Positions 13,739-20,499 of a DNA stretch of 22,271 nucleotides are shown piece by piece (the first letter of the stretch is position 1; every line of letters begins with the position of its first letter). Location of the stretch: assembly GCA_905215105.1 (NCBI GenBank), contig CAJMOI010000018.1, forward strand, positions 1 to 22,271, read 5' to 3'. Under the pieces are notes generated by a model. The model was not told the DNA's origin. It did not search any database and worked only from the letters and a program-made list of their open reading frames with translations. The position numbers and the translations under genes were made by a program. This stretch comes from an uncultured bacterium. Its GTDB lineage: Bacteria > Bacillota > Clostridia > Oscillospirales > Acutalibacteraceae.

Positions 13739-13768
13739 CCACACAGCCCGCAAGGAAAGGGGCTTTGT

Positions 13769-15154
13769 ATGAAACACCGTTTTCCCTTGAAATCAACCTC
13801 TCCCAAAATAACACATCTGCACCCACTGTACTTTCAGAAAACCTTTCTGCGGGTATTGCCTGTCTTTTTTCTTCCCCTGATTCAGATTCTCCTTCAGGGC
13901 GGAAGTCCGTCGCCCTATCTGCTCAGCGGTTCCTGTGCGCTGATTCTGTATTTCACCTTTTTGTGGCAGCAATCCCGATGGGCCAGCACCCCGGACTCCT
14001 ACTGGATCTGTCAGGGACTGTTTCTCCGGCGCATGACGGCACTGCCGAAAAAATGGGCCCTCCATATTCAGCGGGAGGTTTCCCCCATTTCCCTGCTCAC
14101 CGGCGCCGTCTTCTTTCAGCCCGGAAGCCCTTCTCCTTCCAGTGAGCGGTTCCCCCTGTTCCACCGCCGTGCGCCCCGGCCTCCCCGTCCCAAAAAATCC
14201 AACTACCGCCGGGCCTCCATTCCGAAAGCCCTGCTTTCGGCTGCACTGCTGTCCAATCCCGCTTCTGGACTACTGCTGGCAACGGTTTTTTTCCGTTCGG
14301 TCAGCTCCCTTCTGGGGACGGAAATCGCCCGCCGGATCGTGGACGCCGCCGACCAGCGTGTACAGCTCATCGCGCTGGGCATTCCACCGGCCATTGCCGG
14401 AATCAGCTGGCTGTTTCTGGCGGGGTGGGCCATTGCGTTTCTGCGGGAAGCGCTGGCGCTGCTGCCTTTCCAATGGAAACGGGAAGGCGACCGGCTGTTT
14501 TTTAAAATGGGTGTCTGGCCCCGGCGGGAATCGTCTATTTCCATTTCGTCTCTGGGCTCCGCAGTGCTGCTGCAAACCCTCCCTATGGCGCTGTTGGGCA
14601 TTTTTCGGGCGGAAGGCTTTTTGGAAGGCGGCGGCCGGGTCATTCTGCATCCCTCTCTGGGAAAAAAGGAAAGGCCTGCCCTTCACTGGTTTTTCCCGCA
14701 GGAAGAAAACCCGGACCTGTGCCCCCACACAAAAGCCTGGTTCTCCTTTCTTCTGCTTCCGGTACTGGTGTTTGGCCTGCTGTTCCTGCTGGAAGAGCGG
14801 ATGCTGCCTTTTCTGGACTTCCTGATGCCGGTTTTTCCCCTGCTGTTTCTGCCGGCTCTGTGGTTTTTCGCCATCCGGCTATTGGGCTATTTCCTGACGG
14901 AGGTTTCCTTCCGGAATGGGCTGGTCTATCTCCGGGGAATCCGGATTTTCACACTATATTCCGGCCGGATTGACCCGGCACATATTACCGGCGTCCAGTT
15001 TTTACAGAACCCCATCCAGCGGTTTACCGGACGCTGCACACTGGTATTTCAGACCACCGGGGGCTGGTCCGCCCAGTACCGGCTGTACCATATCCCCCTT
15101 GCCCGGGCCCGTCAGTGGGTATCGGAGCAGCTGGGAATCTCATCAGAAATCTGA
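13769..15154 (+). CDS. Membrane protein with bacterial PH-like (YdbT-type) repeats
   Basis: This 461-residue membrane protein has three pairs of hydrophobic segments (about 26-43 and 50-66; 155-175 and 207-226; 323-341 and 346-370), each followed by a soluble beta-rich stretch (about 78-118, 234-288, 376-430). The last of these contains RNGLVYLRGI and HITGVQFLQNPIQRFTGRC, a pattern typical of the bacterial PH-like domain of the YdbS/YdbT family. The exact function of that family is not settled; membrane-stress or bacteriocin tolerance roles have been suggested. ATG at 13769 has AAAGGGG upstream; the frame is open further left but overlaps the Crp/Fnr gene. A 53-residue gene starts 9 bases after its stop, suggesting an operon. 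The family call rests on topology and the last repeat. Confidence 0.72.
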   Translation: MKHRFPLKSTSPKITHLHPLYFQKTFLRVLPVFFLPLIQILLQGGSPSPYLLSGSCALILYFTFLWQQSRWASTPDSYWICQGLFLRRMTALPKKWALHIQREVSPISLLTGAVFFQPGSPSPSSERFPLFHRRAPRPPRPKKSNYRRASIPKALLSAALLSNPASGLLLATVFFRSVSSLLGTEIARRIVDAADQRVQLIALGIPPAIAGISWLFLAGWAIAFLREALALLPFQWKREGDRLFFKMGVWPRRESSISISSLGSAVLLQTLPMALLGIFRAEGFLEGGGRVILHPSLGKKERPALHWFFPQEENPDLCPHTKAWFSFLLLPVLVFGLLFLLEERMLPFLDFLMPVFPLLFLPALWFFAIRLLGYFLTEVSFRNGLVYLRGIRIFTLYSGRIDPAHITGVQFLQNPIQRFTGRCTLVFQTTGGWSAQYRLYHIPLARARQWVSEQLGISSEI

Positions 15155-15162
15155 GGTGTACT

Positions 15163-15324
15163 ATGGACTATCGCAAAGCCTATTGCCATCTGTTCAACGC
15201 CGTTACCGACTGCATCGCCCTGTTGCAGAAAGCCCAGCTGGAAACTGAGGAAATGGCCGCTGCATCCGAAGAAATCCGTCTGCGGCTTTTACAGAAACCG
15301 GACTCCTCACCCGGAAGGAAGTGA
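15163..15324 (+). CDS. Small hypothetical protein, 53 aa
   Basis: This is a 53-residue protein of unknown function. Residues 1-43 (starting MDYRKAYCHLFNAVTDCIAL) look like one or two amphipathic helices, followed by a polar tail ending KPDSSPGRK. It has no signal peptide and no membrane segment. The ribosome binding site GAGG overlaps the stop codon of the PH-domain gene, 6 bases before the ATG, and the next gene begins 4 bases after its stop. This tight packing argues that it is really translated. Short helical proteins beginning with a similar MDY.K.Y..LFN pattern are common in clostridial genomes as conserved hypotheticals, often near HTH genes; that is recollection only. Confidence 0.65.
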   Translation: MDYRKAYCHLFNAVTDCIALLQKAQLETEEMAAASEEIRLRLLQKPDSSPGRK

Positions 15325-15328
15325 ATCT

Positions 15329-15667
15329 GTGAGCAGCATTGCAAAAACCTTGGGAATCCGAATCCGGAACTGCCGCACCAGCCAAAAGCTGAGCCAGGAA
15401 AAACTGGCGGAGCTGTGCGGCTGTCACCCTACCTATATCGGTCAGCTGGAGCGGGGCGAGAAAAATGCCACCGTGGAAAGTGTCGAAAAGATTGCCCGGG
15501 CGCTGGGAGTGCCTTTGTGGGAGCTTCTGCGGTTTCCGGAGCAGAAATCCGGTGAGGAAGAAGACTGGGCTTTTCGCTGCTATGAGCTGGTCGCCGCCCA
15601 GAAACCGGAAGACCAGCAGCGGCTCTATCAGATTCTTCTGGAAATTCAACAGTATAAACGTCAGTGA
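15329..15667 (+). CDS. XRE-family regulator, 112 aa
   Basis: This 112-residue regulator has an N-terminal helix-turn-helix (about 8-68). It includes LGIRIRNCRTSQKLSQEKLA, the recognition-helix region HPTYIGQLERGEKNATVES, and IARALGVPLWELL. A charged helical tail (about 75-112, KPEDQQRLYQILLEIQQ) probably mediates dimer or partner contact. GTG at 15329 is the start, with GGAAGGA upstream overlapping the end of the 53-residue gene; no other start fits. It is last in a three-gene run with the PH-domain membrane protein and the small protein, ending at a strong terminator. The TYIGQLERGEKN motif resembles SinR-type clostridial regulators. Targets are unknown; its own operon is the simplest guess. 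Confidence 0.85.
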   Translation: MSSIAKTLGIRIRNCRTSQKLSQEKLAELCGCHPTYIGQLERGEKNATVESVEKIARALGVPLWELLRFPEQKSGEEEDWAFRCYELVAAQKPEDQQRLYQILLEIQQYKRQ

Positions 15668-15680
15668 TGACGGACAGGAG

Positions 15681-15726
15681 AACGCCTCCGGAAAAAGCCT
15701 AATTGGGCCTTCCCCGGAGGCGTTTT
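15681..15726. terminator. Bidirectional terminator between XRE gene and anti-sigma gene
   Basis: AACGCCTCCGG (15681-15691) pairs exactly with CCGGAGGCGTT (15714-15724), with TTTT on the plus side. It lies between the stop of the XRE gene (15667) and the stop of the convergent gene (15732). Confidence 0.85.
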
Positions 15727-15731
15727 GCAAT

Positions 15732-16658
15732 TTATCCACAGCTGTCATAAATGGTGTTGAAAATCTCTTCCGGTAATTGGAGCATGTAAGGGCCTGGAAC
15801 CTCGCATCGGACCCAACCACCTTTAAACAGAGTCAGATCAACTTTCGTTCCATCCTTCATCAGGAATGTAATCTCTTTTTCTTCCACATCACCATTATAG
15901 AACTGGTTGAACTGATCGCCCAGATCTACAAATTGACATTCATCCAGCGTCTTGATGAATGCTTCCTTCTGCTGACGGGAGACATTTTTCAAAGGCCGGT
16001 ATTCCACGCCATAGGCCGGAATGGATTCGTCCAACAGAACGGTGTAACACCCCATCAAATCTTCCCAGTTTTCCGACAAATGCAGCTTTTCCTCAAAGTA
16101 ATCCTTTCCGGTCCTCAGGGTTATTCCGTAAAGCTGCTCGTAAATGTCTACAACCCGATACATCTTCCCATCTTCCCCCTCTTCCTCCCGATACAGGCAA
16201 AGTCGGAATTCAGGGTCATATCCCTTCATGGTAAAGACTTCTCCTTCAAAGGGGGAAACCGGCGTATCGCTGGCTTCCTTCGGAATCACAAATCTTCCGT
16301 CCGTTTTTCCAATGGAAGTTTCCCGCAAATCCAATATTTTTTCAAATTCTTCTTCGCTCATGAACTCCTCGGAATAAGTGATATCCAACGGATAAAACCG
16401 GTCCTGATAGACCAAAGAATACCCGATACTGGCTGTGACCTGGGGATTTTTAAAGTCCACTTCGGGAATGGTAATCCCTCTTGACGTCTTCAGCGCCGCC
16501 ATACCAGCCATCACCAGCCCGCTGACGGCCACCAGACAAACACAGGCCACCAGCGGAATCCAGTTGAAATGCCACTGTTTTTGAGGCTTCTGGTCGGCTG
16601 CTTCCACCAGGTCGGCGTCCACATACTCCATACAGTCCAGAAATTCCGCTCCTCTCAT
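15732..16658 (-). CDS. Single-pass membrane protein, probable anti-sigma factor
   Basis: This 308-residue protein has a short cytoplasmic N-terminus (1-30, including MEYVDADLVEAAD), one membrane segment (about 33-55, IPLVACVCLVAVSGLVMAGM), and a large extracytoplasmic domain of unknown fold. This topology and its position fit an anti-sigma factor that holds the upstream ECF sigma factor and senses an envelope signal. Its ATG overlaps the sigma stop codon (ATGA), so translation is probably coupled. GGAGG lies 9 bases upstream, inside the sigma gene. The outer domain contains a segment starting FPLD-like DRFYPLDITYSEEFMSEEEF and ends PEEIFNTIYDSCG. I recognise no zinc-finger (ZAS) motif. The role comes from context and topology, not from a family match. 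Confidence 0.7.
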   Translation of the reverse strand: MRGAEFLDCMEYVDADLVEAADQKPQKQWHFNWIPLVACVCLVAVSGLVMAGMAALKTSRGITIPEVDFKNPQVTASIGYSLVYQDRFYPLDITYSEEFMSEEEFEKILDLRETSIGKTDGRFVIPKEASDTPVSPFEGEVFTMKGYDPEFRLCLYREEEGEDGKMYRVVDIYEQLYGITLRTGKDYFEEKLHLSENWEDLMGCYTVLLDESIPAYGVEYRPLKNVSRQQKEAFIKTLDECQFVDLGDQFNQFYNGDVEEKEITFLMKDGTKVDLTLFKGGWVRCEVPGPYMLQLPEEIFNTIYDSCG

Positions 16659-17215
16659 ACGCGAATTCCCTCCTGTTCCAGATAGGTACGCAGTTCCTGA
16701 CGCGTGCGGAAAAGCATGGTCTTCACCTTGCTCTGGCTCATGGAAAAGCGCCGGGCAATTTCCCCAACGGAATCCAGATACCAGTACCGCCGGAGAAAGA
16801 CATTCCGTTTCTCTTCCGGCTGTTTTCGTAAAAATCGGCTGATGCTCTCCCCCAGCAGTTTGGCTTCCACCCGGGACGGGGTGTCGTCCGGCCCGGGAAT
16901 GCACTGTTCCAGCTCGTCGGAAAACTCCACCAGAAAGGCCTTCCGTTTCAGTCGGTTTCGTTCCCGGCAATAATTGAGGGAAAGATGCCGCGTAATTCTG
17001 GCCAGAAATGCATACAGATAGCTGACCGGCTTATGAGGGGAAATCAGCGACCACGCCTGAAAATAGGTGTCGTTTTCACACTCTTCCGAAGCGGAGGGGT
17101 CCATCAGAATATGCAGGGCCAGCCCCCGCAGACGGGCGCCGTATTTCTCCGCCGTACAGGAAATCGCCGATTCATCCCGTTCCAGATACAACGCCACAAT
17201 TTTTTCGTCCTCCAA
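16655..17215 (-). CDS. ECF-type RNA polymerase sigma factor
   Basis: This is a sigma-70 family factor of about 186 residues with only regions 2 and 4. Region 2 (about 10-90) includes ALYLERDESAI, ASEECENDTYFQAWSLI and YAFLARITRHLSLNY. Region 4 (about 125-180) includes PEEKRNVFLRRYWYLDSVGE and the helix-turn-helix FSMSQSKVKTMLFRTR. I favour TTG at 17215 as the start because AAGGAG then lies 9 bases upstream and the product would begin MEDEKIVALY, as is common in this group. An in-frame ATG at 17224 directly abuts the AGGAG and would add three residues. The next gene overlaps its stop by 4 bases and is probably its anti-sigma factor. The signal and regulon are unknown. Confidence 0.9.
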   Translation of the reverse strand: MEDEKIVALYLERDESAISCTAEKYGARLRGLALHILMDPSASEECENDTYFQAWSLISPHKPVSYLYAFLARITRHLSLNYCRERNRLKRKAFLVEFSDELEQCIPGPDDTPSRVEAKLLGESISRFLRKQPEEKRNVFLRRYWYLDSVGEIARRFSMSQSKVKTMLFRTRQELRTYLEQEGIRV

Positions 17216-17252
17216 TCTCCTCATCTCCTTTTTCCAATGGTAAAGGCCCTTT

Positions 17253-17291
17253 CACCCCAGGAAGCACTTTTTTCCCGGGGTGGTTACAACC
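17253..17291 (-). promoter_or_regulatory. Possible ECF-type promoter element with hairpin
   Basis: On the minus strand GGTTGTAACC (complement of 17282-17291) contains the AAC core often seen in -35 elements of ECF-dependent promoters. It overlaps an 11-bp stem made by 17253-17263 and 17272-17282 (one G-T pair, 8-base loop). No clear CGTC-like -10 was found at the right distance, so autoregulation of the sigma operon is only a suggestion. Confidence 0.3.
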
Positions 17292-17314
17292 TTCTGAAAA
17301 TTTTGAGAGACAGA

Positions 17315-17357
17315 CAAAACAGCCCTGTTCAAAGGACATTCCTTCGGACAGGGCTGT
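17315..17357 (-). terminator. Terminator of the arginine operon after argF
   Basis: ACAGCCCTGT (17319-17328) pairs exactly with ACAGGGCTGT (17348-17357), enclosing a further AAGGA/TCCTT stem. On the minus strand it is followed by TTTTG. It lies 27 bases beyond the argF stop. Confidence 0.8.
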
Positions 17358-17384
17358 ATACAGCTGGTATAAAAAACGATAGGG

Positions 17385-18293
17385 TTAGCCCTTCATGGTG
17401 CGCACCAGCACAGCCTTCTGGGCGTGGAGGCGGTTCTCAGCCTCGTCAAAAATTTCATTGGCGTGGGCCTCGAATACCTCGGCGGTGATTTCCTCTTCCC
17501 GGTGAGCGGGCAGACAATGGAGAACCATAGCGTCAGAGTGAGCCTTGGACATCAGCTCTGCGTTTACCTGATAACCGGCAAAGGCAGCTTCACGGGCGGC
17601 TTTTTCCTCTTCCTGACCCATGGAGGTCCACACGTCGGTGATGACCACATCGGCATCCACAGCAGCTTCCAGAGGCTTGTCGGTCATGAAGAACTTATCA
17701 CCGTACTGGGCGGCAAAATCCAGAATCATCTGGGGCGGACGATAGCCCTCGGGGCAAGCCACTGCAACGCTCATGCCAACTTTCAGGCAGCCTACAATGA
17801 GGGAGTTCATCATGTTGTTGCCGTCGCCGATAAAGCACATTTTCAGGCCTTCCAGAGAACCCTTATACTCCCGGATGGTCATCAGGTCGGCCAGAATCTG
17901 ACAGGGGTGGGCCAGGTCGGTCAGACCGTTGATGATCGGGATGGAGCCGTATTCCACCAGTGCCTCCACTTCGGCCTGCTCAAAAGTACGAATCATAATG
18001 CCGTCCAGATACCGGGAGAGCACGCGGGCGGTATCCTGCACCGCTTCACCCCGGCCAATCTGGGAATCCTTGGAAGAGATAAACAGGGCATGGCCGCCCA
18101 GCTGGTACATACCGGTTTCAAAGGAAACACGGGTACGGGTGGAGGACTTCTCAAAGATCATGCCCAGAGTTTTGCCCTTCAGGTGATGGTGTTCAATGCC
18201 GTGCTTCTGCTCATATTTGAGCTGGTCGGCAAGGTTCAGCAAATCGATAATTTCCTCGGTGGAAAGATCCATCATTTTCAAAAGATGTTTCAT
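17385..18293 (-). CDS. argF: Ornithine carbamoyltransferase
   Basis: This 302-residue enzyme makes citrulline from ornithine and carbamoyl phosphate. The diagnostic motifs are all present: the carbamoyl-phosphate loop STRTR (51-55), HPCQ (129-132), the ornithine-type SMGQ (224-227), and HCLPAHR (259-265). These separate it from aspartate carbamoyltransferase. The length is typical of anabolic OTCase (300-315). AGGGAGG lies upstream of the ATG. It is last in the arginine run, 118 bases after argD; that gap holds a palindromic repeat and a weak ArgR-box-like sequence. A catabolic ArcB role is less likely given the biosynthetic neighbours. Confidence 0.96.
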   Translation of the reverse strand: MKHLLKMMDLSTEEIIDLLNLADQLKYEQKHGIEHHHLKGKTLGMIFEKSSTRTRVSFETGMYQLGGHALFISSKDSQIGRGEAVQDTARVLSRYLDGIMIRTFEQAEVEALVEYGSIPIINGLTDLAHPCQILADLMTIREYKGSLEGLKMCFIGDGNNMMNSLIVGCLKVGMSVAVACPEGYRPPQMILDFAAQYGDKFFMTDKPLEAAVDADVVITDVWTSMGQEEEKAAREAAFAGYQVNAELMSKAHSDAMVLHCLPAHREEEITAEVFEAHANEIFDEAENRLHAQKAVLVRTMKG

Positions 18294-18310
18294 CAGAATG
18301 ACCTCCCTTG

Positions 18311-18330
18311 TATGAATAATTGTTGTTTAT
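18311..18330 (-). promoter_or_regulatory. Weak ArgR-box-like sequence before argF
   Basis: The sequence TATGAATAATTGTTG begins at 18311 and partly matches the symmetric TGAAT-(A/T)4-ATTCA-type arginine box recognised by ArgR/AhrC. Only the left half is good. It lies just upstream of the argF ribosome binding site, where a repressor could act on argF independently of the upstream genes. Confidence 0.3.
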
Positions 18331-18333
18331 CCT

Positions 18334-18359
18334 GTAGGGGCGCACCTATGTGTGCGCCC
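18334..18359. repeat. REP-like palindrome in the argD-argF gap
   Basis: GGGCGCAC (18338-18345) and GTGCGCCC (18352-18359) form a perfect 8-bp stem with loop CTATGT, preceded by GTAG. Palindromes of the form GTAGGGGCG...CGCCC recur as dispersed intergenic repeats in several clostridial and other genomes, as I recall. No second copy was noticed in this window. It could also shape the argD/argF mRNA ratio. Confidence 0.5.
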
Positions 18360-18411
18360 ACCTTATTTGGGGGCAAATTTTATCTTAAAACATTGTCCTC
18401 ACAAATCCGCT

Positions 18412-19596
18412 TTACAGCGTTTCCAGTACCGCTTTCAGCCGTGCCAGACCTTTGTCGATTTCTTCTTTGGTGATGGTCAGCGGCGGCAGGAAACGAAGTG
18501 CCGAGTGAGCCGTCAAAATCAGCAGACCTGCATCGATACAGGCAGAAGCCACATTTCCGGCCGTTTTGCCGCAATCTTTGGCCACATCTGCGCCGATCAT
18601 CAAGCCCATGCCCCGGACATTCTCAATGTGGGGCAGCTCTGCCAGCTTTTCCCGGAAATATTCGCCCTTCTCGTTGACCTCTGCCAGAAACTCCGGCGTA
18701 TTCACCCGGGACAGCACTTCCAGTGCACCAGCGCACACAATAGGATTTCCGCCAAAGGTGGAACCGTGCATTCCGCCGATGAGCACATTTTTCAGCTTTT
18801 CGCCGCACAGGCAGGCGCCGATGGGAAGACCGCCGCCCAGCCCCTTGGCACTGCTCACCACATCGGGGAGAATATCGAAATTCTGGTAGCAATAGAAAGC
18901 GCCGGTTCTGCCGATACCGGTCTGCACTTCGTCCACCAGAAGCAGCACGTTTTTCTCGTCGCACAGCTTCCGCAGACCCTGCACAAAGTCTTTTTCCAGC
19001 AGGAACATACCGCCTTCGCCCTGAATCAGCTCCACCATCACGGCGCAGGTTTTATCGGTGATGGCTTTCTCTACCGCTGCCAAATCGTTGGCGGGGGCAT
19101 AATCAAAGCCCTCGGTAAAGGGGAAGAACCATTTATGGAATTCATCCTGCCCGGTAGCCGCCAGCGTGGTGACGGTTCTGCCGTGGAAGGAATTCTGCAA
19201 AGTCACGACCCGGTTTTTCTCCGGAGACTGCTCCATGCCCCATTTTCTCGCCAGTTTAATAGCGCATTCGTTGGCCTCTGCGCCGGAGTTGCCAAAAAAT
19301 ACTTTGGAAAGGCCGGAGGCTTTGCAAATTTCTTCTGCCAGCTTTGTCTGCACCGGATTATAGTACAGGTTGGAAATGTGCTGAAGCTCTCCCGCCTGAT
19401 GGGAAACCGCCTGCACCCAGCCTTCATCGCACCAGCCCAGGGCGTTTACGCCGATACCGCTGGTAAAGTCTATGTAGTCCTTTCCTTCCGTATCCCAGGC
19501 GGTTACACCCTTGCCTTTTACCAGTGCAACAGGGAACCGGCCATAGGTGTGCATCATGTTTGCCTGTTCCTGCTGCTTTACCTGTTCAAAATTCAT
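18412..19596 (-). CDS. argD: Acetylornithine aminotransferase
   Basis: This 394-residue PLP enzyme (class III aminotransferase) converts N-acetylglutamate semialdehyde and glutamate to N-acetylornithine. It can also act on succinyl-diaminopimelate in lysine synthesis in some bacteria. The PLP lysine is Lys251 in VVSSAKGLGGGLPIG; the cofactor-binding aspartate is Asp222 in LLLVDEVQTGIGRTG. SGAEANECAIKLAR (104-117) and NSFHGRT (135-141) are also typical. ATG at 19596 has AAGGAGG 7 bases upstream, and this site overlaps the argB stop codon. The frame is open 28 codons further up, inside argB, so that longer start is rejected. It lies 13 bases after argB. Confidence 0.95.
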   Translation of the reverse strand: MNFEQVKQQEQANMMHTYGRFPVALVKGKGVTAWDTEGKDYIDFTSGIGVNALGWCDEGWVQAVSHQAGELQHISNLYYNPVQTKLAEEICKASGLSKVFFGNSGAEANECAIKLARKWGMEQSPEKNRVVTLQNSFHGRTVTTLAATGQDEFHKWFFPFTEGFDYAPANDLAAVEKAITDKTCAVMVELIQGEGGMFLLEKDFVQGLRKLCDEKNVLLLVDEVQTGIGRTGAFYCYQNFDILPDVVSSAKGLGGGLPIGACLCGEKLKNVLIGGMHGSTFGGNPIVCAGALEVLSRVNTPEFLAEVNEKGEYFREKLAELPHIENVRGMGLMIGADVAKDCGKTAGNVASACIDAGLLILTAHSALRFLPPLTITKEEIDKGLARLKAVLETL

Positions 19597-19609
19597 GGAA
19601 AAGACCTCC

Positions 19610-20467
19610 TTAATAGAACATGGTGCCAACGCCCTCGTCGGAGAACAGCTCGATGAGGATAGAGTGAGGAATGCGGCCATCGATAATGTGGGCGCGCTCC
19701 ACGCCCTGACGGACAGCCTCTACACAGCAGTCGATTTTGGGAATCATGCCGCCGCTGATAATGCCCTGCCGCTGATAGCTGGGCACCTCGCTGACGTTTA
19801 CCACGGGAATCAGGCTGTTTTCATCGTCTTTATCCCGCAGCAGGCCCCGCACGTCGGTCATGAGAATGAGTTTGACTGCGTCCAGCTTGGCGGCAATCTG
19901 TGCAGCGGCAATATCGGCGTTGATGTTGTAAACCTCGCCATGATCGCCGCCTGCCACTGTGGCGATTACCGGAATATATCCGCATGCAACTACATTTTCA
20001 ATGATTTCGGTATTGACCTTTTTGATCTCGCCCACATAGCCCAGATCTTCTCCGGTCATCAGCTTTTCTGCTTTCAGCAGCCCGCCGTCCAGACCGCACA
20101 GGCCCACTGCCTTACCGCTGTGCTGTTCCAGATGCTGCACCAGCTGTTTGTTCACCTTGCCAGCCAATACCTGCTGGACGATCTCCATGGTCTCTGCATC
20201 GGTATAGCGCAGGCCATTGACAAACCGACTCTCCTTGCCGATCTTTTTCAGCATGGAACTGATTTCCGGGCCGCCGCCATGTACCAGCACCACATTGATG
20301 CCCACGGACTGCATCAGAACGATATCGCTCATGACGGCTTCTTTCAGCTCTTCGTTAATCATAGCGTTGCCGCCGTATTTGACGACAACCGTCTTTCCTG
20401 CATATTTCTGAATATAGGGCAAGGCCTGTACCAGCACCTGCGCCCGGTTATGATTGGAAATCTGCAT
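19610..20467 (-). CDS. argB: Acetylglutamate kinase
   Basis: This 285-residue enzyme phosphorylates N-acetylglutamate with ATP, the second step of arginine synthesis. The amino acid kinase fold is shown by VVKYGGNAM (28-36, Lys30), LVHGGGPEIS (61-70), YNINADIAAAQIAAKL (180-195), MTDVRGLLRDK and SGGMIPKI (238-245). An N-terminal helix of about 20 residues before the kinase core and the ending SDEGVGTMFY match the arginine-inhibitable hexameric class, so feedback inhibition by arginine is likely; that is family knowledge. The ATG has AAGGGGAAG upstream. It lies 32 bases after argJ and its stop codon overlaps the argD ribosome binding site. Confidence 0.95.
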   Translation of the reverse strand: MQISNHNRAQVLVQALPYIQKYAGKTVVVKYGGNAMINEELKEAVMSDIVLMQSVGINVVLVHGGGPEISSMLKKIGKESRFVNGLRYTDAETMEIVQQVLAGKVNKQLVQHLEQHSGKAVGLCGLDGGLLKAEKLMTGEDLGYVGEIKKVNTEIIENVVACGYIPVIATVAGGDHGEVYNINADIAAAQIAAKLDAVKLILMTDVRGLLRDKDDENSLIPVVNVSEVPSYQRQGIISGGMIPKIDCCVEAVRQGVERAHIIDGRIPHSILIELFSDEGVGTMFY

Positions 20468-20499
20468 ATTCTTCCCCTTCTCTCTTGTCTTTCCAAAAA

